In this document: positions 35,582 through 45,570 of the stretch, piece after piece
Position numbering within the stretch: the first letter of the stretch is position 1
Layout: every line of letters begins with the position of its first letter
Source: Idiomarina tyrosinivorans
GTDB taxonomy: Bacteria > Pseudomonadota > Gammaproteobacteria > Enterobacterales > Alteromonadaceae
NCBI RefSeq assembly: GCF_003987475.1
Contig: NZ_PIQH01000002.1
Location: 238,289 to 302,288, forward strand
Length of the DNA: 64,000 nt
Direction of reading: 5' to 3'
Translations under genes and position numbers: made by a program
The notes under the pieces: generated by a model
The model's input: only the letters and a program-made list of their open reading frames with translations
Told to the model about the DNA's origin: nothing
Databases searched by the model: none

Positions 35582-36394
35582 ATGCCAGAATTACCAGAAG
35601 TCGAAGTTAGCCGATTAGGAATTTCGCCACATATTGAAGGGCAAAAAATTACCGCAGTGCAGGTACTTAATGGACAGCTACGCTGGCCGGTACCGGTCAG
35701 CGTTCACAATGTTGAGCAACAGCGGTTACAACGGGTTGAGCGACGAGCTAAATATTTACTGCTAAAAACCCCCGTTGGCAGTTTGATTCTGCATTTGGGA
35801 ATGTCAGGTAAGCTGCGGGTAGTGCCGGTTAATACGCCGCGCGTGAAACACGACCATATCGAAATCGTATTCGAAAGCGGTCAGTGTTTGAGGCTGAATG
35901 ATCCGCGCCGCTTTGGTGCGTTGCTATTTGCTGACGACGATTTGTCAGCGCATCCGTTGCTGGCCAATTTGGGGCCTGAACCACTCAGTCAGTATTTTAC
36001 CGCGGACCAGCTTTATCAGCGTTCGCGGGGCAAGACACAGGCTATCAAGACTTTCATTATGGACAATCACAACGTGGTTGGGGTGGGTAACATCTACGCC
36101 AACGAATCACTGTTCAAGGCCGGAATTCATCCGAAGCGAGCGGCTGGGAAGGTGAGTCTTGCGCGCTACCAACGCTTAGTCCCTATTATTAAGCAGGTGT
36201 TGGCAGAGGCCATTCGAGTCGGCGGAACCACCCTTAAAGACTTTACCCAAGTTGATGGCAGCCCCGGCTACTTTGCCCAACAATTGCAGGTATACGGGCG
36301 CGGTGGAAAACAGTGCATGGTATGCAAAACCCGATTAAAGGAAATTCGTCTCGGGCAGCGCACAACCGTGTACTGCCCTAGTTGCCAGCGCTAA
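35582..36394 (+). CDS. mutM: Formamidopyrimidine-DNA glycosylase (Fpg)
   Basis: Base-excision glycosylase/AP lyase for 8-oxoguanine, 270 residues. The catalytic P2-E3 start (MPELPEVE) is intact, LGMSGKLR contains the conserved lysine, and the C-terminal zinc finger C-x2-C-x16-C-x2-C is complete. Its last 4 bases overlap the convergent bioH gene. Confidence 0.97.
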   Translation: MPELPEVEVSRLGISPHIEGQKITAVQVLNGQLRWPVPVSVHNVEQQRLQRVERRAKYLLLKTPVGSLILHLGMSGKLRVVPVNTPRVKHDHIEIVFESGQCLRLNDPRRFGALLFADDDLSAHPLLANLGPEPLSQYFTADQLYQRSRGKTQAIKTFIMDNHNVVGVGNIYANESLFKAGIHPKRAAGKVSLARYQRLVPIIKQVLAEAIRVGGTTLKDFTQVDGSPGYFAQQLQVYGRGGKQCMVCKTRLKEIRLGQRTTVYCPSCQR

Positions 36395-37164
36395 CGGGTT
36401 GGGTTAGTGAACGCTAACCAACGGTCAATAAATTGCTGCGGGTCAGAAATGAACGGTGCATGCGATGCCTGGGGATCGACATGCTTAGCCGATTTCGGAA
36501 CCAACTTATCAATCTCCGCAATCGCCCGATTCGGGACCAGTGAATCTAAGCGACCATAGTAGCGCAGCAAAGGCACTGAGATATTAGGTAGTTGCGCTCG
36601 TAGATCCACGTCGGCCAGCCAGTCGAGCGCCTGGTCTAATACTGTTAAGTTAGGTTCTGGTTGTTCTAAAACCAACGGTTTGAGCCATTTCACCTGTGCT
36701 CTGGCATGCTCATCGCCCATTGCTTGAATCGCTAAAAAACGTTCTATGGTTTTGTCGTAACTGCGCTGCAGTTGCAGATGAAAGTTGTCCAGTACCTTAC
36801 TATCAATGCCTGGCCATTGCTCATCCGCTTGAAACTTCGGGGACGAGGCTATAGTGGTTAAAGAGGCAATGTTCCGCGGCTGCTGTAATGCTATCGCTGA
36901 GGCAATTAAGCCGCCGAGCGACCAACCAATGAGGTGAGCACCAGCGGGTATTTCGGCACTGACCAACGCCACCATGTTGGCGAAAGATATCGCTTTACCA
37001 GTGGGCCAATCACTGCGGCCAAAGCCGGGTAAGTCGATGGCGATGAGCTGATGAGATTCGGCTAACGGCGCCATTATTGGCTGCCAAACCTGATGATTTA
37101 ATCCCCAGCCATGGAGTACAACAACGGTCTCGCCTTGACCCTGAGTGTGGCGGTAAATAGTCAC
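36391..37164 (-). CDS. bioH: Pimeloyl-ACP methyl ester esterase BioH
   Basis: Alpha/beta hydrolase of 257 residues that demethylates pimeloyl-ACP methyl ester in biotin synthesis. Nucleophile serine in GWSLGG, aspartate in GRLDSLVP and histidine in ASHAPFIS give the triad. The GTG at 37164 is chosen because it gives [11 protein letters not shown], matching the family start and the E. coli length (256). In-frame ATG codons further upstream run antisense into comF. Order bioH-comF-nfuA matches E. coli. Confidence 0.92.
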   Translation of the reverse strand: MTIYRHTQGQGETVVVLHGWGLNHQVWQPIMAPLAESHQLIAIDLPGFGRSDWPTGKAISFANMVALVSAEIPAGAHLIGWSLGGLIASAIALQQPRNIASLTTIASSPKFQADEQWPGIDSKVLDNFHLQLQRSYDKTIERFLAIQAMGDEHARAQVKWLKPLVLEQPEPNLTVLDQALDWLADVDLRAQLPNISVPLLRYYGRLDSLVPNRAIAEIDKLVPKSAKHVDPQASHAPFISDPQQFIDRWLAFTNPTR

Positions 37165-37207
37165 TATACTTTTGCTCTTTATCTTTACAGGCACTATTGG
37201 AGCGAGC

Positions 37208-37891
37208 ATGTTAGCGACCTTATCGCAGTTTGCCAATCGTCTTGGCGCCGGACAATGTTGGTGTTGTGGGACCACGGTGTACACAGAACTGGGTTTTTGT
37301 GCTGACTGCTTGCAGGCGTTGCCGCGGCTGTATCCAGCAAATGCAAGGCGACTAGTGGCTCATTTAGATGACATCGATAGCTATTACGCGGCGCTTTGGT
37401 ATCAGCCGCTCACGGCCGACCTTATTGCACAGTATAAGTTTCGTCACGCCCGACAGTTGGCTAAGCCGTTAGCCTATTTATTGGCAGCGCAGTTACAAGC
37501 GAGCTATCGGCGAGAAGCTGAAGCTTGGCCAACCATGTTGTTGGCAATGCCAATGAGTCTTAAGCGTTGGTATCGGCGCGGCTACCATCATATTGGCCTT
37601 ATTGCTCAAGAACTGGAGCGGCTTGTTAGCGTACCCTATCGTCGAGCAGGGTTGCGGCGGTTGCGGGAGGAGCGACCTCAGCATCAACTGTCAGCGACGC
37701 AACGTTCACTGGCAGCGCACCGCAGCATCTATTGCCGTATTTCATGCGCAGGCCATCGCGTTGCCATCTTGGATGATGTGTTGACCACTGGGGCGACGGC
37801 TGCAGCCGCTGTTGCCGCGGTGAGAGCGAAGGGCGCAATAGCGGTGTCGGTATGGACTGTGTGTTATACCGCACCGACAAAGCGTTGCTAG
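37208..37891 (+). CDS. comF: ComF/GntX-type phosphoribosyltransferase-like protein
   Basis: Protein of 227 residues. An N-terminal four-cysteine zinc-ribbon-like segment (CWCCG ... CADC, residues 17-34) precedes a phosphoribosyltransferase domain with the VAILDDVLTTGATA PRPP loop. ComF supports DNA uptake in competent bacteria; the E. coli homologue is GntX (YhgH). The start at 37208 is set by GGAG just upstream. Confidence 0.9.
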   Translation: MLATLSQFANRLGAGQCWCCGTTVYTELGFCADCLQALPRLYPANARRLVAHLDDIDSYYAALWYQPLTADLIAQYKFRHARQLAKPLAYLLAAQLQASYRREAEAWPTMLLAMPMSLKRWYRRGYHHIGLIAQELERLVSVPYRRAGLRRLREERPQHQLSATQRSLAAHRSIYCRISCAGHRVAILDDVLTTGATAAAAVAAVRAKGAIAVSVWTVCYTAPTKRC

Positions 37892-37990
37892 CATGCGGAA
37901 TGAAAATGCGTTAATATATACCCTAGTAATTTAGTCAAGTATACAGTTCGGCTCTGCGTTGAGTCGATGTGAATATTGAGGTGGTAGGCT

Positions 37991-38569
37991 ATGATTCGTA
38001 TTTCTGAAGCGGCACAAGGACATTTCCGTAAGTTGCTGGCAGAGCAGCCAGAGGGCACAAACATTCGTGTATTCGTGGTAAATCCCGGTATGCCGAATGC
38101 AGAGTGTGGTGTTTCTTACTGTCCGCCAGACGCTATTGAACCTGATGATGAACGTCTACCTTTCAACGGTTTTGACGCCGTTATTGACTCTGGCAGCGCG
38201 CCTTTTCTGGAAGATGCGGCCATCGATTTTGAAGAACAAGAGTTGGGTTCGCAGTTAACCCTTAAAGCGCCAAATGCGAAAGCACGTAAGGTAGCCGACG
38301 ACGCACCGCTGATTGAGCGGGTAGAGTACGTGATTCAAGCCGAAATTAATCCACAGTTGGCGAATCATGGCGGTCAAGTTATGGTAAACCAAATTACCGA
38401 TGACGGTTACGCGATACTGCAATTTGGTGGCGGCTGTAACGGCTGCAGCATGGTCGACGTAACATTGAAAGAAGGCATTGAAAAAGAGTTGTTAACGCGC
38501 TTTGATGGTGAGCTCAAAGGTGTTCGGGATGTTACTGAACATGAACGCGGTGAGCACTCTTACTACTAG
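37991..38569 (+). CDS. nfuA: Fe-S biogenesis protein NfuA
   Basis: Carrier that delivers 4Fe-4S clusters to target proteins, 192 residues. The N-terminal degenerate A-type domain (about 1-95) lacks the full cysteine set. The C-terminal Nfu domain has the cluster ligands C149-N-G-C152. Matches E. coli NfuA in length and position downstream of comF (gntX). Confidence 0.96.
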   Translation: MIRISEAAQGHFRKLLAEQPEGTNIRVFVVNPGMPNAECGVSYCPPDAIEPDDERLPFNGFDAVIDSGSAPFLEDAAIDFEEQELGSQLTLKAPNAKARKVADDAPLIERVEYVIQAEINPQLANHGGQVMVNQITDDGYAILQFGGGCNGCSMVDVTLKEGIEKELLTRFDGELKGVRDVTEHERGEHSYY

Positions 38570-38688
38570 CATTTTAGGTTATACAACTTTGCGTGATTTT
38601 TACACTTAGTTGTTAATAAAGTGTGATCCCTTTGCATTTTCTCTCGCGTATCGGTAATTGCCCATTACTAATACTGAAGAGGTTTATC

Positions 38689-40062
38689 ATGAAAGGGATC
38701 ACGAAACTTTCAATTATTACACTATCGGCGCTGTCATTATCAGCCTGCAACTGGTTTGATGGTAATGACGACAATGATATGGAGACCACTGCGAATAGTT
38801 ACATTCGCATTCATCATACATCATCTGATGCCCCTAACGTCAATGTCTCTGCGGGTGAGCAAACATTGGTTGAGGATGCCGCTTACCAGCAGTCAACGGC
38901 GCTACTCGAGACGGCGCCTGGTACCTACTCCATCAGCGTAGATGCCATCCTTCCAGACCAATCGACAAGTACCGTTATCGGTCCAGCCGATTTAACCTTT
39001 GAAGCGAATAAGCGTTACGAAATTTTTGCTGCTGGGCAGGTCGCTGATGCCTCATTAGAACCACTAATCATTTCTTCGGATGTGACCGACGTAACCGCAG
39101 GCAACGCCCGTTTGCAGGTCGTCCATGCGGCTTATAATCAGCCAATGGTTGACGTTTATTTAACCCAACCAGACACTGCATTAGCGGATGCCGCCCCGGT
39201 GGCAACATTGTCGTTTTCGGAATATTTGGCACCCACTGAGGTGACCGCGGGCGATTACCGCGTTCGTGTGACGTTGGCCGGTGAACAAACCGCCATCTAT
39301 GATTCCGGTACGTTGAGCTTAGCGGATGGTGGCGACTATGTCGTGGCCGCAACCAATAATACTGCCGCAGGTGACTCGCCGTTGACCTTACTCGTCGCCG
39401 ACGGCGATGCTAGCGTTACCGTGCCCGATGCTAATTCAGGTTCTGATATCCGTGTGGCGCATGCCTCAGCAGACGCACCTAATGTTGATGTAACGCTGGA
39501 TAACGCCGCCTCGGCTGCGGTCACTAACCTCGCGTTCAAGAATGCTACAGCATATGTCAATATCGCTGCCGGAGACCACCTGGTTGATGTCGCGGCCGCT
39601 GGTGGCGCTACCGTATTGAACGATGTCGCTGTTACCACAGAGCTTGCTGGACAGTACAGTGTTTACGCTGTCGGCGCAGTTGGAGACAGCAGTTTGACGT
39701 TACAGGTGTTACCAGAAACTACGCGCGCTATCGCTACCGCGGCACAGCTTCAAATTGTGCATGCTTCCCCTTCAGCGGGCGAGGTCGATATTTACTTAAC
39801 TGAAACAGCGGACATCAGCGACGCGACCCCAGCATTTGCCGGGGTAGCATTTGACCCAGCCGCCATAGTCTCTACCGGTACTTTTCAAGTCACCCCAGGT
39901 GATTACTACGTAACCGTTACGGCAGCCGGCACAGACACTGCCGCTATCGGACCTGTAGGGCCGATCACACTGGAAGCCGGTGGCATTTATACCGCCGTTG
40001 CAGTCGATGCTGATGGCGGTGGTCTACCACCACAACTGATGTTATTGGATGATTTTCAATAA
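38689..40062 (+). CDS. DUF4397 tandem-repeat lipoprotein
   Basis: A 457-residue lipoprotein. The signal peptide has an LSAC lipobox with C20 as the acylated residue, followed by an acidic linker (DGNDDNDME). Four beta-rich units start near 38, 140, 253 and 352. Units 1 and 3 share IR-x-x-H-x-S-x-DAPNV, and units 2 and 4 share LQ-x-VHA ... VD-x-YLT, so the protein is an ABAB duplication of a two-unit module. The ATG at 38689 is preceded by AGAGG. It is strongly acidic and alanine/threonine-rich. Function unknown; a surface or periplasmic binding or structural role is a guess. Confidence 0.85.
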   Translation: MKGITKLSIITLSALSLSACNWFDGNDDNDMETTANSYIRIHHTSSDAPNVNVSAGEQTLVEDAAYQQSTALLETAPGTYSISVDAILPDQSTSTVIGPADLTFEANKRYEIFAAGQVADASLEPLIISSDVTDVTAGNARLQVVHAAYNQPMVDVYLTQPDTALADAAPVATLSFSEYLAPTEVTAGDYRVRVTLAGEQTAIYDSGTLSLADGGDYVVAATNNTAAGDSPLTLLVADGDASVTVPDANSGSDIRVAHASADAPNVDVTLDNAASAAVTNLAFKNATAYVNIAAGDHLVDVAAAGGATVLNDVAVTTELAGQYSVYAVGAVGDSSLTLQVLPETTRAIATAAQLQIVHASPSAGEVDIYLTETADISDATPAFAGVAFDPAAIVSTGTFQVTPGDYYVTVTAAGTDTAAIGPVGPITLEAGGIYTAVAVDADGGGLPPQLMLLDDFQ

Positions 40063-40063
40063 G

Positions 40064-41380
40064 TTAAAATGAACGTTGCCAGCGCGGTAACAGCCAAAGG
40101 GCTTGGCTGATACCGCGCATGGCAAGAAATACCGTCAGCGCAGCCCACAAACCATGATTTCCCCAGCTTTGGGTCAGCCACCAAGTGGGAAGAAATCCGA
40201 GTAGTCCTGCTGCCAGCATGGTATTGCGCATGCCGTTGCTGAGCGACAAGCCAATGTACACGCCGTCAAACCAATAACTCCAGTGAGCAATAATTGGCAA
40301 CACCATGATCCATGGAAGATATTCAACGGCCTGCTCAATAACCGCCGGCAAGTCCGTTAGTAGCCGGATGATCTGCTCGCCGGCAATGCTAAATATTGCT
40401 GCATAGCAGCAGGCGAATAATAGCGACCAAAGTAAAGTAATTCTACACCAGTAACGAATTCTGTCTGGGCGATTTTGTCCTTTAGCTTGTCCCGCGAGTG
40501 CTTCTACGGCATAAGCGATACCGTCTAAGCCCAGCGATATGAGCAATAAAAACTGCATCAGTACAGCATTCACGGCAACCATGGTTTCGCCAAACCGGGT
40601 GGCATAACCGGTCATCGTTGCCATGCACAACTGCAGCACCAAACTGCGAATAAAAATATCGCCATTTACCCCCAGCACTTGTTTAAATAAGCTCAGGCTC
40701 AAGCTGGGAAGCGTTCGCCAATGCAGTTTAAGGCTACGGAACAACCATAAGACCCCGACGCAACAAGTGAGCCACTCGGCCCACATCGACGCCCATGCCG
40801 CGCCGCGCACGTTCCAGTTGAGTCCAATAATGAGCACCACGTCAAGGAGTACATTGACCGCATTGGTAATGATCACCAATAACATCGCTGAACGACTTTG
40901 CTGGCGCCCCAACAGTGCGCCTAAAATCACTAAGTTGGCGAGTGCCGCAGGAGCGGCAAGCAATCGAATATTCAGGTAGTCTTGGGCAAGCTTTGCCAGT
41001 GCTGGGCTAGGGCTGACCAACCAAAAAGCGAGAGTAATAATCAGTGGTTGCAATGCAATCAGCAGCACCCCAAACACTGCAGCTATTGTTAAGCCGTGAA
41101 CGACATAGCGCTGTTGTTGACGTAATTGTCCAGCACCGTAGGCTTGGGCAATAAAGCCAGTAGTGGCCATGCGTAAGAATACCGCGAGAAAATACAGCAC
41201 ATTGATTACCATCGCCCCAATAGCGACTGCACTTAAGTATTGGGTCTCAGGCAGGTGCCCAATAATTGCGGTGTCGACGAGTCCAAGCAATGGCGCAGCG
41301 ATATTGGAGATAATCATTGGCAGTGCAATCGCAAAAACATGGCGATGGTCGACAACCGCAAATCCAAATAACCGCTTCAT
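40064..41380 (-). CDS. MATE family efflux transporter (DinF-like)
   Basis: About 12 membrane helices in 438 residues, with the MATE opening FAIALPMIISNIAAPLLGLVDTAIIGHL and a GANGD-like loop (VNGDIFIRS) typical of the DinF branch. Exports drugs or metabolites using an ion gradient; the substrate is unknown. AGGAG 5 bases before the ATG at 41380 sets the start. Converges on the lipoprotein gene with a 1-base gap and is divergent from the deacetylase gene. Confidence 0.92.
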   Translation of the reverse strand: MKRLFGFAVVDHRHVFAIALPMIISNIAAPLLGLVDTAIIGHLPETQYLSAVAIGAMVINVLYFLAVFLRMATTGFIAQAYGAGQLRQQQRYVVHGLTIAAVFGVLLIALQPLIITLAFWLVSPSPALAKLAQDYLNIRLLAAPAALANLVILGALLGRQQSRSAMLLVIITNAVNVLLDVVLIIGLNWNVRGAAWASMWAEWLTCCVGVLWLFRSLKLHWRTLPSLSLSLFKQVLGVNGDIFIRSLVLQLCMATMTGYATRFGETMVAVNAVLMQFLLLISLGLDGIAYAVEALAGQAKGQNRPDRIRYWCRITLLWSLLFACCYAAIFSIAGEQIIRLLTDLPAVIEQAVEYLPWIMVLPIIAHWSYWFDGVYIGLSLSNGMRNTMLAAGLLGFLPTWWLTQSWGNHGLWAALTVFLAMRGISQALWLLPRWQRSF

Positions 41381-41431
41381 GCTGACTCCTGTTAGAATGG
41401 TCTCACGCGAGTGTAACAGAGGAACAATTAA

Positions 41432-42481
41432 ATGGGTCGGTTGATTAGCGTTATTATGATGTTGTTGCTTGTGCCAGCAGCGTATGCCAACGATGTGGTG
41501 GTATTGCAATATCATCACGTGAGTACTGATACGCCAGCGGTAACGTCGATCAGTCCTGAACAGTTTGCCGAACACCTGCAGTACCTGCGTGATAACGATT
41601 ACCAAGTCATTGCCATTGAACAGGCGTACCAAGCACTCGAGCAACAGCAACCGTTACCGGCTAAAGCCGTCGTGATTACCTTTGACGATGGCTACCAGAA
41701 TGTTGCCGACAACGCAGTGCCGTTGCTGCAAAAATTTAATATGCCCTACGCCATTTTTGTCAATCCAGACCTGCTGGAGCAACATCAGGGCTTCTATATG
41801 GGGTGGGATACACTTGACCGCTTAAGCCAAAACGGCGCAACCATTGTTAATCATGGCCAGTCACATGCCCACTTAATTCGTCGTCAGGCCGGTGAAACGG
41901 CAGCGCAGTGGCAGGCGCGCATGGACGAGGATATCAACGGTGCGCAGGCGTCTATTGCAAAGCACATCTCCGGTAGTAAAGCGAAGATGTTTGCCTACCC
42001 TTACGGCGAATACGATACGGCGCTTGAGCAGCTCCTCGAACAGTGGGGCTATATCAGCTTTGGGCAACAATCAGGGGTGTGGAGTCAATGGAGCGATCGG
42101 CAAGCGATTCCGCGTTATCCGGCGTCAGGTAAGTATGCCAGTATTGATACCCTGAAGGTTAAATTACAGACGCATGCCATGCCAGTGGTCGCGCAACAAC
42201 CGCAAGATCCCCTATTAAGCCATGCTAACGCACGCCCAACCATTCGCCTGCGGTTAGCGAAAGATCACCAAGTGAGCCAATATTGGTTGCGATGCTACGC
42301 AGGTAGCGAAATGCTGAAACCTGAGTGGCAAGATGATCATAGCTTCAGCGTTAGTCCCAGCCGTGAAATTCCACTAGGGCGTTCACGTATAAACTGCACG
42401 GCGCCAGCACCGGATGGCGGTTACTTCTGGCATTCGGTCGCACTGATACGCCCAGACACCGACGGTTCTTGGCCAGATTAA
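41432..42481 (+). CDS. Exported polysaccharide deacetylase (CE4/NodB domain)
   Basis: A 349-residue secreted enzyme with a signal peptide (cut after AYA, about residue 19). The NodB domain has TFDDGY with D85/D86, the second metal motif NHGQSHAHL (H141, H145) and AYPYGEYD. A C-terminal beta domain (about 260-349) of unknown role follows. It resembles the N-terminal deacetylase part of PgaB. Target may be an N-acetylated polysaccharide or peptidoglycan. Overlaps the convergent sco gene by 4 bases. Confidence 0.87.
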   Translation: MGRLISVIMMLLLVPAAYANDVVVLQYHHVSTDTPAVTSISPEQFAEHLQYLRDNDYQVIAIEQAYQALEQQQPLPAKAVVITFDDGYQNVADNAVPLLQKFNMPYAIFVNPDLLEQHQGFYMGWDTLDRLSQNGATIVNHGQSHAHLIRRQAGETAAQWQARMDEDINGAQASIAKHISGSKAKMFAYPYGEYDTALEQLLEQWGYISFGQQSGVWSQWSDRQAIPRYPASGKYASIDTLKVKLQTHAMPVVAQQPQDPLLSHANARPTIRLRLAKDHQVSQYWLRCYAGSEMLKPEWQDDHSFSVSPSREIPLGRSRINCTAPAPDGGYFWHSVALIRPDTDGSWPD

Positions 42482-43095
42482 CGGTTAACAATCAAACCAA
42501 AATCGTTAATCAATTGGTCCATATTCACGATGGGCAGCTCACCTTCTTGCGGGTGCGGGTTAAATATCGCTACTCGCTTCCCTTCTGGGTTCACCAGAAT
42601 AATGGCGCCACTATGATTGACTAAATAATCGGTGGCGTCAGGGTCGGGGATCGAATACATCAAGCCGAGCTCGCGAACGAATGGGTACAACGCCTTATGG
42701 TCAGCCCTTACGCCTTCGACATGCTTGCCAAAATAGCTGGTGTATTCTTTTAAACGATCCACAGTATCGCGTTGTGGGTCGACCGAAATCATCCACACTT
42801 TGATCGGGGTTTCGGTTTGCAGCGCCAATTGCGGAATAATGGAAGTGAGCTGTGCCAAAGTAGTGGGGCAGACGTCTGGGCAATAGGTGTAGCCAGTGAA
42901 TAACAAGGTCCATTGGCCTTTCAGATCGTCGTTAGTCACCTGATCTTTGAACGTCCCTTCCAAGCTGAACGGCGAAAGTGCTCGCGGTGGTTCGTAGACC
43001 AGCGCCTTTGGCTTCTCCGTCGGATACCATTGGTAAGCCAAAAGCCCTGCAGCAATAGCTAACAAGGCAACGACAGCGGCGATAACGCGGCGCAT
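42478..43095 (-). CDS. SCO1/SenC family copper chaperone
   Basis: Membrane-anchored thioredoxin-fold protein of 205 residues that helps load the CuA centre of cytochrome oxidase. N-terminal helix (about 4-22). Copper ligands C72 and C76 (YCPDVC) and H161 (LVNHSG) are all present. It is the last gene of the oxidase cluster. Compare the Sco-like protein at 45028, which keeps the cysteines but not the histidine. Confidence 0.93.
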   Translation of the reverse strand: MRRVIAAVVALLAIAAGLLAYQWYPTEKPKALVYEPPRALSPFSLEGTFKDQVTNDDLKGQWTLLFTGYTYCPDVCPTTLAQLTSIIPQLALQTETPIKVWMISVDPQRDTVDRLKEYTSYFGKHVEGVRADHKALYPFVRELGLMYSIPDPDATDYLVNHSGAIILVNPEGKRVAIFNPHPQEGELPIVNMDQLINDFGLIVNR

Positions 43096-43107
43096 AGTGA
43101 TCTCCTT

Positions 43108-44013
43108 TTACAACACGTAGTGATCAACAAGTAAGAGAATAAACAGTGCTAGTAAATGCCAAATCGAAAAGGCAAACATGTTAAACGCGGTTTTCTTCTC
43201 TGGCGCAAACTTTAATTTCCATGCGTAACCCAAGAAAACAGCATTAAGCAGCGATACACCCGTTAGGTATATCCAACCCGCAGCGCCTACAAGGTACGGC
43301 AGCAAACACACAACAAACAACAAGATGGTGTAGAGCAGAATACAGGTCTTGGTAAAGTCTATACCATGGGTGACGGGTAACATCGGTACTTCAGCTTTGG
43401 CATAATCTTTTTGCCGGTGAACCGCGAGCGCCCAAAAGTGAGGGGGTGTCCAGGTAAAGATAATCATCACCAATAAAATCGCGATTGGGTCGATATGATT
43501 CGTTACCGCCGTCCAGCCCAGCAACGGTGGCGCTGCCCCAGCCAGACCACCAATCACGATATTTTGCGGCGTTGCGCGTTTTAAGAACATGGTATAAACC
43601 ACTGCATAACCGACCATACTGGCCAAGGTTAACCAAGCAGTGAGCGCATTCACCCAAATCATTAAGCAGGCGAAGCCGATACTACCAATGGTGGCGGCGA
43701 ACACTAACACGCGCAATGGCGAAAGTGTGCCCTGTGGCAATGGTCGACGTAAGGTGCGTGCCATGCGGGCATCAATATGGCGATCAACAAGATGATTCAC
43801 GGCGGCCGCAGAAGCAGACATTAAACCGATGCCGGCAAGGCCGGGAACCAATACTTGCCAAGCAATCCATTGCGGTGATGCCAAGCACATACCCACCAAT
43901 GCAGTGACTAGCAGCAAGGCAACCACTCGTGGTTTAGTGAGAACAAGATAGTCGCGCCAGGTTGCTGCGCGTGGATTAGCACTTTGAACTTTTGCCAATA
44001 CTGTCGATAGCAT
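43108..44013 (-). CDS. ctaB: Protoheme IX farnesyltransferase (heme O synthase)
   Basis: UbiA-superfamily membrane enzyme of 301 residues adding a farnesyl group to heme [12 protein letters not shown] opens the catalytic region. NHLVDRHID (N-x-x-x-D-x-x-x-D) is the first aspartate motif, and the [13 protein letters not shown] segment follows. GGAGG 5 bases upstream favours the ATG at 44013 over the GTG at 44019. Between ctaA and sco. Confidence 0.95.
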   Translation of the reverse strand: MLSTVLAKVQSANPRAATWRDYLVLTKPRVVALLLVTALVGMCLASPQWIAWQVLVPGLAGIGLMSASAAAVNHLVDRHIDARMARTLRRPLPQGTLSPLRVLVFAATIGSIGFACLMIWVNALTAWLTLASMVGYAVVYTMFLKRATPQNIVIGGLAGAAPPLLGWTAVTNHIDPIAILLVMIIFTWTPPHFWALAVHRQKDYAKAEVPMLPVTHGIDFTKTCILLYTILLFVVCLLPYLVGAAGWIYLTGVSLLNAVFLGYAWKLKFAPEKKTAFNMFAFSIWHLLALFILLLVDHYVL

Positions 44014-44025
44014 GTTCACCTCCAG

Positions 44026-45018
44026 TTAGGCCTTGCGTGAAAGGTTGTAGTTGAGCCCGACCAGCGACAGCAGCAATAGCGCGGCTACAGCGTTGTGGGC
44101 GACGGCGATAGGCAAAGGTAAACTCAATAACACATTACTGATGCCTAAACTGACCTGCAATAAAATTAATAGCGTGATCAATAAGAGCCGCTGACGGAAA
44201 TACTGAGATATTGCATGACGCCATGATTTTATTACCAGTGTTAACACCAGCAGGGTAGTGATAATAGCGCCGATTCGGTGGGCAATGTGCATCGTCATGC
44301 GCTCGCCGTAATCATGGGTTCCGTATTGGTACGACTCTGCTGTCGGCACACTAAAGGCACCGCTAATGTCCAATTGCTGCCACCAATTACCCTCACAAAA
44401 AGGTAATTCTGTGCAAGCCAGCGCGGCATAATTAGCTGCCACCCAACCGCCTAGGGCAATTTGGCCGAAGACCACGACCAGAGTCAGGGCTGCTAAGCCA
44501 CGATACTTGCGTAAATAGGGATCTCCACCGGCTAAGCGATAGTCGCTGAGGCGCAGATGGAGTAAATACAGCAGCGAGAACGTGGTAAAGCCGCCAAGTA
44601 AATGGCCCATCACTACCAGTGGCTGCAGATTGAGAGTGACGGTCCACATCCCCAATGCGGCCTGAAATAGCACCAGCGCTAACAGCACTGTCGGTAATTT
44701 CCATGGTTGCCGTTGTAGAGCATTTGCTCGCATAGCCTTACGCCATGACAACAAAGCGATAATCGCAATCAGCAGGCCTAAGCTACCAGCAAAATAGCGG
44801 TGTATCATTTCGCTCCAAGCTTTGTGGTGTTCAATGGGGTTGTCTGGGAAGCGTAATTGCGCTTCCTCAACATGTTGCTGCTGGCTTGGGACACTCATGT
44901 AACCATAGCAACCGGGCCAGTCTGGGCAGCCCAGTCCGGAATCTGTCAGCCGCGTATAAGCGCCCAGTACGATAACGCAAAAGGCGAGAACGAGACTTAG
45001 TTTAACCAATGTTTTCAT
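44026..45018 (-). CDS. ctaA: Heme A synthase (COX15/CtaA)
   Basis: Membrane enzyme of 330 residues with about eight helices, oxidising heme O to heme A. Signature segments are GAYTRLTDSGLGCPDWPGCYG at the first loop, IEHHKAWSEMIHRYFA with heme-ligand histidines, the GGWVAANYAALACTELPFC loop and the late HIAHRIGA. It acts after ctaB in the same pathway. Confidence 0.95.
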   Translation of the reverse strand: MKTLVKLSLVLAFCVIVLGAYTRLTDSGLGCPDWPGCYGYMSVPSQQQHVEEAQLRFPDNPIEHHKAWSEMIHRYFAGSLGLLIAIIALLSWRKAMRANALQRQPWKLPTVLLALVLFQAALGMWTVTLNLQPLVVMGHLLGGFTTFSLLYLLHLRLSDYRLAGGDPYLRKYRGLAALTLVVVFGQIALGGWVAANYAALACTELPFCEGNWWQQLDISGAFSVPTAESYQYGTHDYGERMTMHIAHRIGAIITTLLVLTLVIKSWRHAISQYFRQRLLLITLLILLQVSLGISNVLLSLPLPIAVAHNAVAALLLLSLVGLNYNLSRKA

Positions 45019-45027
45019 AAGCGGTCC

Positions 45028-45570
45028 TCACCCAACCTTAGATAATTTCAAGAGCCTGCGAATATCGCTTAGGAGATTTTTGCCTTCCAATATCATGGCT
45101 TGTTTATCGGCATGAATGGGGTAGCTAAGAATAACGTTATTCAGTGGATCGATGACGACCAATGGCATGTTAGCGATATCCCCAAGACGGCTGGCCAGCG
45201 CCGTATTATTCAATGCTGTGACATTAGAGAACTGCTCTGCGAGCGCGTGCGTATCGCTGCGACTAACCACGACAGGAGTGAGCCGATCACTCTCTTTTCC
45301 GAGTGCAACGTCGAGTTGGTGCAGGGTGTACCATGTATTTTGGCATGCGGTGGTGCATTGCTCGGGTTGTAAATACACCACTCGCCAGCCTTCTGGAAGG
45401 GAGGCTGCCTCAGCCGTTGCCAGTGTGACTGGCGGATCCAGCAGTTTGCCTTTATTGGTTTTCGCAGCATACCAGTGTTGATTGAGAAAAAACCACGCCA
45501 ATACGGCAGGCAGGATAAATATGCCAATAACACTAAGCATGGCGATGCGTGCGCTTTTACGGGAGCTCAT
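45028..45570 (-). CDS. Sco-like membrane protein of the oxidase cluster, histidine ligand missing
   Basis: A 180-residue protein with one N-terminal membrane helix (about 8-29) and a thioredoxin-like periplasmic domain. The pair C72-TTA-C76 has the same CxxxC spacing, and even the same residue numbers, as the true Sco at 42478. In a hand alignment the third copper ligand is not histidine: the segment reads IANMPLVVIDP where Sco has LVNHSGAIILVNP. Overlaps the SURF1 gene by 4 bases. Oxidase assembly role inferred from position; redox or copper binding untested. Confidence 0.75.
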   Translation of the reverse strand: MSSRKSARIAMLSVIGIFILPAVLAWFFLNQHWYAAKTNKGKLLDPPVTLATAEAASLPEGWRVVYLQPEQCTTACQNTWYTLHQLDVALGKESDRLTPVVVSRSDTHALAEQFSNVTALNNTALASRLGDIANMPLVVIDPLNNVILSYPIHADKQAMILEGKNLLSDIRRLLKLSKVG

